64,000 nt of DNA from Anderseniella sp. (GTDB lineage Bacteria; Pseudomonadota; Alphaproteobacteria; Rhizobiales; Aestuariivirgaceae). The notes below the pieces were generated by a model. It did not search any database and was not told the DNA's origin. It saw only the letters and a program-made list of their open reading frames with translations. Both the position numbers and the translations under genes were made by a program. Where the stretch lies: the NCBI GenBank assembly GCA_028289645.1, contig JANQOK010000018.1, forward strand, positions 124,001 through 188,000. Reading direction: 5' to 3'. Position 1 is the first letter of the stretch, and each line of letters begins with the position of its first letter. Below are positions 1-7,923 of this stretch, piece after piece.

Positions 1-74
1 GCCAGTCTGAGCAAATGTCAGACGAAGACCTTGAGAAAGTCAGCGGTGGAATATTCATGGACCGCATGCCCTGA
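1..74 (+). CDS. RiPP precursor peptide, C-terminal end only
   Basis: The window opens inside a reading frame (codons from base 3, TGA at 72-74) that ends in LSDEDLEKVSGG-like residues (here MSDEDLEKVSGG) followed by only IFMDRMP. A helical acidic stretch closed by Gly-Gly is the signature of Nif11-type or NHLP RiPP leaders, where a peptidase-transporter cuts after GG. The next gene on the same strand, starting 11 bases later, is a PoyD-type peptide epimerase, which supports the reading. The N-terminal part lies outside the window. The 7-residue tail after GG is oddly short for an epimerase substrate, so this copy may be a leader-like remnant or the GG may not be the cleavage site. The family call rests on the motif and context only. 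Confidence 0.6.
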   Translation, partial: QSEQMSDEDLEKVSGGIFMDRMP

Positions 75-85
75 TCGTCGTTCCA

Positions 86-1621
86 TTGTTTTCCAAGGCC
101 GAGATATCGGGCGAAAGCTCCGAACAAGTGACTCCAGCTCAGTCTGCCGCGATTGTCGCCAATGATCGGCAAACGACAAATCGTTCCCGGCACGATGCCT
201 TGCGTGGTTCGTCGCGTTCGCAGGTCGCGCAGGTGAAGCGTTTCTATGAACGATTTGTAAGTGACCCGAAATTCCGGTCCGAGCTGTGCGATGCATCTCT
301 GGCCGGCCGGTCTGAACATGCCCGCGAGATCGCGCGGCAATATGGTATCGAAATTGATCCGTGGGCCGTTGCGCCGTTGTGGTCGGCAGGATTGAGGACG
401 TCTTTCGAGACTGCGGAACTGGAGGAATTTCCGGTACTGAAACGATGGAAGGACTACAGCAGTTTACAACTGGACGCACTGAGGTCGAGGCGGGAGTTTG
501 ACCACGCCGATTGGGCAAGCTCCTGTTTTGCGCGGTGGCGGCAGCGTCAGATCAACCGTGCTGAGAGCGAGCTGGGGACGGCGGGCGGCGTTGCAAATCG
601 GTTTCCTGTGATTGCAGTAGAGTTGTCGGATGGATGTTCCGTCGGCTGCTGGTTCTGCGGCGTCTCTGCCAGCAGGTATGCGGGAAGTTTCCCATACAAT
701 CAGCACAATGCCGGGATCTGGCGCCAGGTCCTTGCAACGGTTGTTGAGCAGATCGGAAAACCTGCACGCGAGGGGTTCTGCTACTGGGCCAGCGACCCGC
801 TCGACAATCCCGACTATGAACGGTTTGTATCCGACTACCTCGATATTGTGGGCGCCCTGCCATCAATGACGACTGCCGTACCGCTGCGTGATGTGTCACG
901 CACCCGCAGACTGTTGGTCTGGCGTCAGCGCGCTGGCAGTGGTCATGACCGTTTCTCCATACTGACAGTGAAAATCCTGGACCGTGTTCATAAGGAGTTC
1001 ACAGCCGAAGAACTGATTGACGTTGAATGTGTTCCGCAGACGCGGGGGTCTTTGCTGGTCAAAACCCAGACCGGCAAACTCTATGGTCATGAAAGTTCAG
1101 ACAACTCGCAACCAGGTTCACAAGCCACCGACAAACCGAGAACGATAGCCTGTGTGGCCGGTTTTCTCGTCAACATGGTCAAAGGAGAATTACGTCTGAT
1201 CAGTCCATGTCGGGCAAGTGATAAATGGCCCGACGGTTACATTGTTCATCGCCAGGGTCATTTTGAAACCGCCGATGACTTCAACCATGTCATGCGGTCA
1301 ATGATTGATCAGGTCATGGATGTTTCACTGGCCTCCCGGTCGGTCGTCCGCCTGCGCGCTGACCTTCGGCTGGAAATGCCGCCACAAGGAGTGCAGCTGC
1401 GTTCGCCGGGCACCCTGCACAAGCTGGGCCGGAACCGCGACATGATGGTGCTTGCCGGTGAGTTGGCCAAGGGACCGCAACGCCATCAGGACATCATGGC
1501 ATCGGTGATGGAGGCGGGCGCCAACTGTTTTGCGGTCAGCAGGACAATTCAGAACCTGTTTGACCGCGGGCTGCTGAGTGATCATCCGGACGATGTGAAC
1601 GGCGTCGCCGGCATTGCCTGA
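86..1621 (+). CDS. PoyD-like radical SAM RiPP peptide epimerase
   Basis: Likely converts L- to D-residues in a ribosomal precursor peptide. The SAM/[4Fe-4S] motif CxxxCxxC is seen as Cys184, Cys188 and Cys191 in DGCSVGCWFCGVSAS. The N-terminal stretch VKRFYERFVSDPKFRSEL (about 50-67) resembles the conserved opening of RiPP epimerases. PoyD is known to donate a hydrogen atom from a cysteine (Cys372); Cys375 in ISPCRASDKWPDGY is a plausible equivalent, which is inference. The C-terminal 70 residues look like a small winged-helix. The longest frame starts at TTG 86; GTG at 128 is an alternative, and the first 45 residues look poorly conserved. It follows the precursor tail directly, so the two probably form an operon. 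No transporter or further maturase follows; they may lie upstream, outside the window. Confidence 0.72.
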   Translation: MFSKAEISGESSEQVTPAQSAAIVANDRQTTNRSRHDALRGSSRSQVAQVKRFYERFVSDPKFRSELCDASLAGRSEHAREIARQYGIEIDPWAVAPLWSAGLRTSFETAELEEFPVLKRWKDYSSLQLDALRSRREFDHADWASSCFARWRQRQINRAESELGTAGGVANRFPVIAVELSDGCSVGCWFCGVSASRYAGSFPYNQHNAGIWRQVLATVVEQIGKPAREGFCYWASDPLDNPDYERFVSDYLDIVGALPSMTTAVPLRDVSRTRRLLVWRQRAGSGHDRFSILTVKILDRVHKEFTAEELIDVECVPQTRGSLLVKTQTGKLYGHESSDNSQPGSQATDKPRTIACVAGFLVNMVKGELRLISPCRASDKWPDGYIVHRQGHFETADDFNHVMRSMIDQVMDVSLASRSVVRLRADLRLEMPPQGVQLRSPGTLHKLGRNRDMMVLAGELAKGPQRHQDIMASVMEAGANCFAVSRTIQNLFDRGLLSDHPDDVNGVAGIA

Positions 1622-1643
1622 CTGAACGCCGACACGGGTTGAC

Positions 1644-2297
1644 CTAGTCCCGACCATCACCGATCGGGTCAACCGGCACATCCGGTTCCGGTGGCGAAAA
1701 TTCGGGTTTGTCATCGCCCGGTTTCGGCGGACCCGACTTGCCACTGGCGAGTTTGGCTTGCGCGCATTCCGCCCATTCAACAGCCTTGGTCAGTCCCGAC
1801 AATGAAAACCGCACCTTGCTGGTTTCGCCGGACGTGAGCGTGTAGCTCCAGCCGATGTTGTCGCCGGGCTTTGCTTCTGCCAATGCCTTGTCGCTGAGGC
1901 CCGCATCGATCGCATATTCGTTGACGGAGATCGGGGTGGTTATCGCCGTATTGGAGACAGCCAGGGCAGGGTTCTTGTCTATCTGCAGAGCGAACCCGGC
2001 TTCCGTATCGGCAAGCTCAAGCACGTCCACCAGCAAAATCTGCCATTTGGATTTGGGATCAGAGCGTTGAAACGCCAGCGTATGGCTGAAGCCCAGCGGC
2101 GCTTTCTTGTCCAGCCTGTGGGTAACCACGCGGCATTGAGCGCCTGGTTTGCAGCTGGCGATGAAACTGCGCGAATAGATGCGGGTTTCATCGAATTTCT
2201 GGTGCACTTGCTGGTTGCACAATTGTTCAGCCTGGGCACCGGTGCCTGCGCCGAAAACGGCTGCCACTGCAAGCCAGATGGATAGTCGCCGCATCAT
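1644..2297 (-). CDS. secreted protein of unknown function (paralogue of the 2635-3159 product)
   Basis: A protein of about 217 residues starting MMRRLSIWLAVAAVFGAGTGAQA, a clear Sec signal peptide cut after AQA, so periplasmic or secreted. The mature part has paired cysteines (LCNQQ, ASCKPGAQC, WAECAQAKL) and ends in a Pro/Asp-rich tail of about 30 residues. The closing motif (EWAECAQA) matches the end of the product encoded at 2635-3159 (KWVDCAQA), and the overall layout is shared, so these are diverged paralogues. It weakly recalls the IalB family, but I do not assign it. The start is set by an ATGA overlap with the stop of the DksA-like gene, giving translational coupling. Last gene of a three-gene operon. 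Confidence 0.7.
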   Translation of the reverse strand: MMRRLSIWLAVAAVFGAGTGAQAEQLCNQQVHQKFDETRIYSRSFIASCKPGAQCRVVTHRLDKKAPLGFSHTLAFQRSDPKSKWQILLVDVLELADTEAGFALQIDKNPALAVSNTAITTPISVNEYAIDAGLSDKALAEAKPGDNIGWSYTLTSGETSKVRFSLSGLTKAVEWAECAQAKLASGKSGPPKPGDDKPEFSPPEPDVPVDPIGDGRD

Positions 2298-2638
2298 GTT
2301 TTCCCGCCGCCGGCACACTCAACACACACTGCAGCCGCCGGGTCCACTTCCAGGCGCGCTGCCGCAATCTCGTCCCCGCAGGTGGCACACCACCCGTATT
2401 CGCCATCTTCAAGCCGCCGCATGGCCTGATCCAGCCGTGCCAGTTCAGCCGTGCGCGCACGTTCCTGGGCCTGCGCCATTGCCTGGCGCTGCATGGCATC
2501 CATGCGCGACAGCCGGCCAACCGACTGCTGATCCAGTTCGACGGCATCGCGGTCGTCGGCCGAGATAGATGACAGCCGGTTGAGTTCATCGCGGCGCGCA
2601 GTGAGCCGGGCCCGTGCTTTGTCCGGATCAGGTGTCAT
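2294..2638 (-). CDS. small TraR/DksA-type C4 zinc-finger protein
   Basis: 114 residues with an N-terminal helical hairpin (about 5-78, very rich in Arg, Ala and Gln) and a four-cysteine zinc finger, WCATCG...VCVEC, with Cys84, Cys87, Cys105 and Cys108. DksA-family proteins enter the secondary channel of RNA polymerase and modulate initiation; this is shorter than housekeeping DksA (about 150 residues) and closer to TraR-like members. The acidic coiled-coil tip region (SADDRDAVELDQ, 26-37) is present. It overlaps both neighbours by ATGA junctions and so is made stoichiometrically with two secreted paralogues, an unusual setting for a transcription factor. Family assignment is firm, physiological role unknown. 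Confidence 0.85.
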   Translation of the reverse strand: MTPDPDKARARLTARRDELNRLSSISADDRDAVELDQQSVGRLSRMDAMQRQAMAQAQERARTAELARLDQAMRRLEDGEYGWCATCGDEIAAARLEVDPAAAVCVECAGGGKT

Positions 2639-3159
2639 TGGGCCTGCGCACAGTCAACCCACTTTCTGGCCGCCGGCAAATCGCCAAGCGAAATGTCGTG
2701 AACAACTCTCTTGCCGCCGATCAACTGCACGGTTGCATTCATCGTCTTTGATTCCAGCATGGTTGTCAGGACTATGTCCGAGACGTCGTCGTCAATGCGC
2801 ACGCTTTTCATGTCTTCCGCCGCAATCAGGAAATCCGGCGCAATCCGTGTTTCATCATCGCCATCGAAAATCAGATCGAAACCCGCACCTGAGTCAATCG
2901 AATAGGTGCTTGTGACCAGAGCCAGCCAGGATCCCGAAACCGACGCCCTTTCAAGTGCGATACTGACATCGTCGACGCTGGACAGGGAGATGGAACACTT
3001 GCCCTTTGGCATGCATTCGGCCGAGAAATTACCGGTCTGGACTAGCATGCCGCCATTGCTGGCCGTCGCCTCGATGCCGCAGATCTCTGCGCTCAGAGCG
3101 GGTGTGGTCAGCCCGATTGCGCAAATGGCGGTCAGGGCTGTGCTCAGACGTCTGTTCAC
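2635..3159 (-). CDS. secreted protein of unknown function, first gene of coupled operon
   Basis: About 174 residues starting at GTG with the sequence NRRLSTALTAICAIGLTTPALSA, a Sec signal peptide cut after LSA. This start is chosen because AGGAG lies 7-8 bases upstream and because the open frame further upstream has no signal-like character. The mature protein has cysteines at EICGIE, ECMPKGKC and WVDCAQAQ and is predicted all-beta from alternating hydrophobic residues. The end motif and cysteine layout match the product of 1644-2297. Its TGA overlaps the ATG of the DksA-like gene (ATGA). No function recognised; periplasmic location inferred from the signal peptide. Confidence 0.7.
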   Translation of the reverse strand: MNRRLSTALTAICAIGLTTPALSAEICGIEATASNGGMLVQTGNFSAECMPKGKCSISLSSVDDVSIALERASVSGSWLALVTSTYSIDSGAGFDLIFDGDDETRIAPDFLIAAEDMKSVRIDDDVSDIVLTTMLESKTMNATVQLIGGKRVVHDISLGDLPAARKWVDCAQAQ

Positions 3160-3353
3160 GGATAGTCTCCTGTGCGTGGAGGCAGCAGATGCCGGAAGTG
3201 TTTGTGTGTCGCCAGTGGTCGTCGGCGCCAGGCGGTCGATGCGACCTATTGATGCCATGCCCAAGATGTCATGGTCAATCACTGTGGCAAGAGTTAGAAT
3301 GAGGTTCAGATTCTTTGCCAGTGTATGAGCAATCCGGAGCGGACAAGAGCGCG

Positions 3354-3920
3354 ATGACGAAATTGATCTGGGGTATGGTCCTGTTCTTTGGTGCGCACTT
3401 GATTTCACTCTCGCCGCTGCGCGCTGCGATCGTCTCAAAGATGAACGAGAATGCCTACAAGGGCGTGTATTCCCTGATTGCCCTGGCCGGCCTCGGCTTG
3501 ATGATCTGGGGATTCATTCTGGCTCGCGCCGGGCCGGATGCTGCTCGCATCGTATATGATCCGATTGTCGGCAGCAGTCATGGCACCATGTTGCTGGTAC
3601 TGGTTGCACTTGTGCTTCTGGCCGCGGCGCATGGCAAAAGTCACATAAAACTTTGGGTCAAGCATCCGATGTCGCTCGGCGTCGGGCTGTGGGCCATCGG
3701 CCATCTGCTGGTCAATGGCAATCTGTCGGAAGTCCTGCTGTTTGGCGGCTTCCTTGCTCTCAGTGTGCTCGACTTCATCGTCAGCACCGCCAGAGGCAAG
3801 GTGCCCTCCTACGAACCACGACTGAAGTCCGACATCATCGCCGTAGTCGTAGGGCTTGTGCTGTACGGGGTGTTTATCAGCCTGCACCAGACACTGTTCA
3901 GCGTATCGCCGATTTACTGA
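3354..3920 (+). CDS. NnrU family membrane protein (copy 1)
   Basis: An integral membrane protein of 188 residues with five or six hydrophobic segments. It carries the NnrU hallmarks VYDPIVG, LWAIGHLLVNGNLSEVLLFGG and LYGVFISLHQ. NnrU was named from a nitric-oxide regulated locus of denitrifiers, but the family is widespread and its activity is unproven; the related NnrU/isoprenoid protein Z-ISO binds haem. ATG 3354 (TKLIWGMV) is chosen over the upstream TTG-type extension because the N-terminal helix starts there. No denitrification genes are visible here. A second copy lies at 6004-6579. Its stop overlaps the end of the converging cupredoxin gene by 7 bases. Confidence 0.85.
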   Translation: MTKLIWGMVLFFGAHLISLSPLRAAIVSKMNENAYKGVYSLIALAGLGLMIWGFILARAGPDAARIVYDPIVGSSHGTMLLVLVALVLLAAAHGKSHIKLWVKHPMSLGVGLWAIGHLLVNGNLSEVLLFGGFLALSVLDFIVSTARGKVPSYEPRLKSDIIAVVVGLVLYGVFISLHQTLFSVSPIY

Positions 3921-4276
3921 TCCTTCGGTGTTATCGAAAAGCGGGCTTTCATCATCGGATGGAAGGCGCAGAAGTACGTGGTTTGCATTCCGCTGACAAC
4001 TGTGACACTTGCCTCTGCGTCCTTGACCAGTTCTCCGGTGTTCCAGCCGCCGTCGGTTGCGGTTGCCGTGTGGGGCGCAATGTCCCGATTGATCCAGGTG
4101 ATCGTATCACCGACAGCAACCTCGAGGCGGTCCGGTGTGAACCTGAAGCCTTCGATTTCGACGCGATGCCGGCGGGGCCGGGCAATTGCGCGGCCGGACA
4201 ATGATAGGTAGGAGGCGGGAAAGGTGGCAGCAGCAATCGCTGCCGCCGCCTTCCTGATGAACAAACGCCGTATCAT
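3914..4276 (-). CDS. cupredoxin (plastocyanin/amicyanin-like type I copper protein)
   Basis: 120 residues: an N-terminal export signal beginning RRLFIRKAAAAIAAA, possibly Tat, then a single cupredoxin domain. The type I copper ligands are visible as His69 (APHTA) and the C-terminal loop Cys103-x2-His106-x2-Met109 (FCAFHPMM). Such proteins shuttle electrons in the periplasm or sequester copper. It starts 5 bases after the stop of the upstream DUF4142 gene, so the two form an operon; the multicopper oxidase at 7924-9330 is a conceivable partner (inference). Confidence 0.87.
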   Translation of the reverse strand: MIRRLFIRKAAAAIAAATFPASYLSLSGRAIARPRRHRVEIEGFRFTPDRLEVAVGDTITWINRDIAPHTATATDGGWNTGELVKDAEASVTVVSGMQTTYFCAFHPMMKARFSITPKDQ

Positions 4277-4281
4277 GGCGT

Positions 4282-4815
4282 CTATTTGCTCACGGCCTTG
4301 ACCATCATCTCGGCGTGATGCTCATGCGCTTTGAAGGTTTTCAGGCCGGCTTCAAACAGCGATTTCACTTCCGCATTCTCGATATTTGGTATGAAGGCAT
4401 TGCTGACGAGGTCGTTGACCGCCTTGTGGTAGGCCAGTTCGTTTTCCGCATAGCGTTTGTCAAACTCCGCGCCGCGCAGCTTGCTCATCTCGTCGACCAG
4501 CTTTTCCGAGTTGGCCGTCAGCTGCCTGCTGAGGAAGTTGTCCTGCGGCTGGGCGTTGAGCTTCTTGAGCAGCGCAAGAGCCTGTTCATTGACCGCCGTG
4601 TGGTCACGGATCATGGTGCGGGCAAATTCGTGAATGGCAGGGTTGGTGGATATGGCCAGTGCCAGATGGGCATAGCGGATGTCGATGTTGTCCGCCACAT
4701 AGGCGACATGGGCAATCTGCAGGTCGTTGAGTTCGGCCGGCGATTGTGCGGCAGATGGCGTTGGCTGCAGTGCCAGGGCAAACAGCGAAACGGCAAGCAG
4801 TAAGTGCTTTTTCAT
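4282..4815 (-). CDS. DUF4142 exported protein
   Basis: About 177 residues with a Sec signal peptide (MKKHLLLAVSLFALALQ, cut near SAAQS) followed by one DUF4142 domain, a ferritin-like four-helix bundle seen here as amphipathic helices with RYAHLAL, EFARTMIRDHTAVNEQAL and FKAHEHHAEMMVKAV. The His/Glu-rich helices would suit metal binding, but function is not established for the family. ATG 4815 is chosen because AAAGGAC precedes it and the signal peptide begins there. First gene of a two-gene unit with the cupredoxin and divergent from the AraC regulator. Confidence 0.85.
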   Translation of the reverse strand: MKKHLLLAVSLFALALQPTPSAAQSPAELNDLQIAHVAYVADNIDIRYAHLALAISTNPAIHEFARTMIRDHTAVNEQALALLKKLNAQPQDNFLSRQLTANSEKLVDEMSKLRGAEFDKRYAENELAYHKAVNDLVSNAFIPNIENAEVKSLFEAGLKTFKAHEHHAEMMVKAVSK

Positions 4816-4972
4816 GGTGTGTGTCCTTTCAGTTCGACCGGCACAGAGGGATCTGAGCGGTGGGCGCAGTAAAGCCAAGCTGTGTTGGACGTTCAATTTC
4901 AGATCGTCCGGATTTCTTGACCGTTAGTCCCATTTCGTTGTGAAGCGCTGGATTTTCGTGTAGTAGGCTTAC

Positions 4973-5920
4973 ATGGATCTTCTGAGCGACATCCTGTCCC
5001 GCATGCAGCTGGCCGGTACATTGTATTTCCGCACCTCTTTCACCTCGCCGTGGAGCATTGCCGTGCCGTCGTTTGAAAACGTGGCGCGGTTTCATTTTGC
5101 TCACCGCGGCCGCTGTTTTGTGAGGGTCGACGGCGCAGATGAGCCGGTGCAGCTGGAGCAGGGCGACTTGATCATCATCATGCGGGGTGCCGGTCATACA
5201 TTGTTCTGCGACCCGCGCACCGAGAACCTGGCTGTTCAACTGGACCGGGTTGTCCAGGAAAGCGGTTTCAGCGGTACCGGCACACTGGTCTACGGGGAGC
5301 TTGGGACGGATCAGGAAACGCAGCTGGTCTGCGGCCATTTCGCATTTGAAAAGAGCGCGCGCCATCCGCTGCTGGACGCGCTGCCCGATCATATTCATGT
5401 CCGCAACTACGGCAGCGCATCTGGGGCCTGGATGGAGAACACGCTGCGGGTGATCGGTGCAGAAGCCGGCAACGGTCAGATGGGCAGTGACATGATTGCC
5501 CTCAAGCTATCCGAGATTGTCTTTGCCCAGGCGCTGCGCACCTACCTGGCGTCCAGCGGAGCCGACAAGCCGGTGCTCGCTGGGTTCGCCGACCCGGCAA
5601 TCGCCCGGGCGCTCGAGGCCATCCACAAAGACCCGTCGCATGGCTGGTCGATCGAGGGCCTGGCCAGAACTGCCGGCCTGTCCCGCACCACGTTTGCTGC
5701 CCGCTTCACCGAGACCATGTCAAACACGCCAATGGGCTATGTTACCCAGTGGCGCATGCAGATCGCCCGTCAGCGGCTGGCCGAATCCCGCCTGCCGATC
5801 ATCGATATTGCAGAAGAGGCGGGCTATCAGTCGGAAGCCGCCTTCGGGCGGGTGTTCAAGAAGCATCTCGGCGTGACACCGGCCAGCTACCGGCGTCAGG
5901 TCCGGCAGTTGTCAGTGTGA
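4973..5920 (+). CDS. AraC family transcriptional regulator with cupin-type sensor domain
   Basis: 315 residues. The N-terminal half (about 1-170) is an AraC-binding cupin of the type seen in regulators annotated cupin_6, with FHFAHRGRCFVRVDG and the acidic/hydrophobic core LEQGDLIIIMRGAGHTL. The C-terminal 105 residues form the two helix-turn-helices: IEGLARTAGLSRTTFAARF and IIDIAEEAGYQSEAAFGRVFKKHLGVTPASYR, the latter the classic AraC signature. It is divergent from the DUF4142-cupredoxin pair with a 157-base spacer, so it may control that pair, itself, or the downstream NnrU gene 83 bases away. Ligand not predictable. Confidence 0.9.
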   Translation: MDLLSDILSRMQLAGTLYFRTSFTSPWSIAVPSFENVARFHFAHRGRCFVRVDGADEPVQLEQGDLIIIMRGAGHTLFCDPRTENLAVQLDRVVQESGFSGTGTLVYGELGTDQETQLVCGHFAFEKSARHPLLDALPDHIHVRNYGSASGAWMENTLRVIGAEAGNGQMGSDMIALKLSEIVFAQALRTYLASSGADKPVLAGFADPAIARALEAIHKDPSHGWSIEGLARTAGLSRTTFAARFTETMSNTPMGYVTQWRMQIARQRLAESRLPIIDIAEEAGYQSEAAFGRVFKKHLGVTPASYRRQVRQLSV

Positions 5921-6003
5921 CTTCCCGTCCATTGGCCAGGCGGCTGGCTTCCTGTATCAGTCAACGCAATGACCTGTGTCCAACCCGGATTGAATGAGTT
6001 CCG

Positions 6004-6579
6004 ATGCTGCTGTTCCTTGCTGTTGTCCTGTTTGCCGTCATCCACCTGATCCCGGCCTTTCCGTCCCTCAAGACCCGCCTGAAGGGCAGGCTCGGCAAGG
6101 CCTACGGCATGTTGTTTGCCGCCGGCTCGATCCTGTCGCTGGTGCTGATCGTGCTTGGCTGGCAGTCGGCGGACCGGGCCCAGGTCTATGATCCGCCCAC
6201 CTGGGGTTTCGCGGCCAATCTTGCTTTGAGTTTCGTCGCATTTCTGCTCATCGGCGTATTTCTGTTCCGTGGCAAGGTGCGCCAGTTGCTGCGCCTGCCG
6301 CTGGCCATGGCGGTGGTGTTGTGGGCTACGGGCCACTTGCTGGCCAATGGCGATCAGGCCAGCCTCATCCTGTTCGGCGGCCTGCTGGCCTATGGTGCGA
6401 CCCATCTCATCGCCGGCCTGGCCCAGGGCTTCAGGCCGTCTCCTGAAGTTCGCGCCGGCCATGATGCCATTGCCCTGTTTGTCGGCGTTGCGCTTTATGG
6501 CGTGATGATCCAGATGCACCAGCACATTATCGGCGTTGCGTTGTTTTCCATACAGGACATGGCGATCTTTGCCAGGTGA
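6004..6579 (+). CDS. NnrU family membrane protein (copy 2)
   Basis: 191 residues with several hydrophobic helices and the same hallmarks as the copy at 3354-3920: VYDPPTWG, LWATGHLLANGDQASLILFGG and ALYGVMIQMHQ. The two are clearly paralogous but diverged at the N-terminus. ATG 6004 begins directly with the first membrane helix (MLLFLAVVLFAVIHLIP). It lies downstream of the AraC gene and overlaps the start of the MOSC gene, so it probably forms a short operon with it. Confidence 0.85.
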   Translation: MLLFLAVVLFAVIHLIPAFPSLKTRLKGRLGKAYGMLFAAGSILSLVLIVLGWQSADRAQVYDPPTWGFAANLALSFVAFLLIGVFLFRGKVRQLLRLPLAMAVVLWATGHLLANGDQASLILFGGLLAYGATHLIAGLAQGFRPSPEVRAGHDAIALFVGVALYGVMIQMHQHIIGVALFSIQDMAIFAR

Positions 6580-7063
6580 CAAGGACACAACCGGACGCCT
6601 GATCGGCATTGCACGCCGCCCGGCGCGGCTTGTGCCAATGCAGGAAATTCAATCTGGAAAGATCACCGTTGCCGCCGGCCTGGAAGGAGACCACAAGGGG
6701 ATAAAATTTCCTGACCGGCAGATCACCGTACTGGCACTGGAGGCCTGGCGCGCGGCTGCAGACGAGGCAGGTGAGCCGGCCCTGTCATGGACAGCGCGCC
6801 GCGCCAACCTGTTGGTGCAGGGGGTGCACTTGCCGCGCGCTGCAGGCGGTGTGGTGCGCATCGGCCAGGTACATTTGGAAGTCACCAATCAGACCGTACC
6901 GTGCAGGCGCATGGACGATGCACTGGATGGCCTGCGCAAGGCGCTGCATCCTGATTGGCGCGGCGGGATCACGTGCCGGGTGCTGGAGGGGGGCAAGGTG
7001 GCGCTCGGTGATCCGGTCGAAGTGCTGGTTTCTCCCCCGCAACGAGTGATAAGATTGCCTTGA
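6569..7063 (+). CDS. MOSC domain sulfurase-like protein
   Basis: About 164 residues consisting of a stand-alone MOSC domain, the C-terminal domain of molybdenum cofactor sulfurases. Visible features are GRLIGIARRPARLVPM at the start, the core GLEGDHKG, and the conserved cysteine in NQTVPCRRMDD that is thought to carry sulfur in the family. Likely moves sulfur to or from a metal cofactor; substrate unknown. The start is unclear: TTG 6569 overlaps the NnrU stop and fits the domain edge, while ATG 6536 would add 11 residues and overlap NnrU further. Confidence 0.8.
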   Translation: MPGDKDTTGRLIGIARRPARLVPMQEIQSGKITVAAGLEGDHKGIKFPDRQITVLALEAWRAAADEAGEPALSWTARRANLLVQGVHLPRAAGGVVRIGQVHLEVTNQTVPCRRMDDALDGLRKALHPDWRGGITCRVLEGGKVALGDPVEVLVSPPQRVIRLP

Positions 7064-7096
7064 ATGACTGATGCCTAACCGGGAGCACGAATACAA

Positions 7097-7915
7097 ATGT
7101 CCGTCCAGAAGCAGGTCCGCCGTCTGACGGCCCCCGACATCGCAGGCCGCAAGAACGCTGAGCCTGTTGTCTCGCTGACAGCTTACCATGCCCATACCGC
7201 CAGCATCGCCGACAAGTATTGTGATTTTCTGCTGGTGGGCGACTCGCTCGGCATGGTGATGCACGGCTTTGAATCGACGGTGCCGGTGCCGCTTGATCTG
7301 ATGATCATGCATGGCAAGGCTGTTGTGCGCGGCTCCGCGCGCGCCCTGGTGGTCGTGGACATGCCGTTTGGCACCTACGAGGAGAGTCCTGCCATTGCCT
7401 TCAGAAACGCGGCCCGCATCATGAAAGAGACCGACTGCGGTGCAGTAAAGCTGGAAGGTGGTGCCCACATGGCCGAGACCATCGGCTATCTGGTGCAGCG
7501 CGGTATCCCGGTGATGGCGCATATCGGCCTGACGCCGCAGTCCATCAACACCATCGGTGGCTTCAAGACGCAAGGCCGGCAGCGCGACCAGTGGGCCGCA
7601 ATTGAAGCCGACGCCAGGGCGGTGGCGGATGCCGGGGCGTTCAGCGTGGTGCTGGAGGCCATGGCTGAACCGCTGGCGGCGCGCATCACCAAATCTATTG
7701 CCATTCCGACAATCGGCATTGGCGCGTCGGCTGCCTGCGACGGCCAGATCCTCGTCATGGAAGACATGCTGGGTCTGAGCCCGCGCGTGCCAAAATTCGT
7801 CAAGGAGTTCGGCAAGGTCGGCCGCGCCATCGAACGCGCCATCAAGCTGTATTCTGCGGACGTGCGCAGCCGGTCATTCCCGGGTCCCGAAAACACCTAC
7901 GACGTGAAGGATTGA
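7097..7915 (+). CDS. panB: 3-methyl-2-oxobutanoate hydroxymethyltransferase (ketopantoate synthesis)
   Basis: PanB transfers a one-carbon unit from 5,10-methylene-THF to ketoisovalerate, giving ketopantoate, the first step of pantothenate and coenzyme A synthesis in the cytoplasm. The 272-residue length is normal. Family motifs are [26 protein letters not shown] (metal and substrate site Asp in VGDSL), [16 protein letters not shown] and HIGLTPQ. GGGAGCACG precedes ATG 7097. panC is not adjacent. The stop overlaps the region before the multicopper oxidase, whose ATG follows after 8 bases. Confidence 0.95.
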   Translation: MSVQKQVRRLTAPDIAGRKNAEPVVSLTAYHAHTASIADKYCDFLLVGDSLGMVMHGFESTVPVPLDLMIMHGKAVVRGSARALVVVDMPFGTYEESPAIAFRNAARIMKETDCGAVKLEGGAHMAETIGYLVQRGIPVMAHIGLTPQSINTIGGFKTQGRQRDQWAAIEADARAVADAGAFSVVLEAMAEPLAARITKSIAIPTIGIGASAACDGQILVMEDMLGLSPRVPKFVKEFGKVGRAIERAIKLYSADVRSRSFPGPENTYDVKD

Positions 7916-7923
7916 ACACCGCC

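Noticed and set aside
3255-3274. CCATG...CATGG inverted repeat in the spacer upstream of NnrU copy 1
   Set aside because: Only 5 bp per arm; expected by chance in a region of this length.
7912-7923. TTG start for the multicopper oxidase overlapping the panB stop
   Set aside because: It only adds four residues before an ATG that starts a proper Tat signal peptide.
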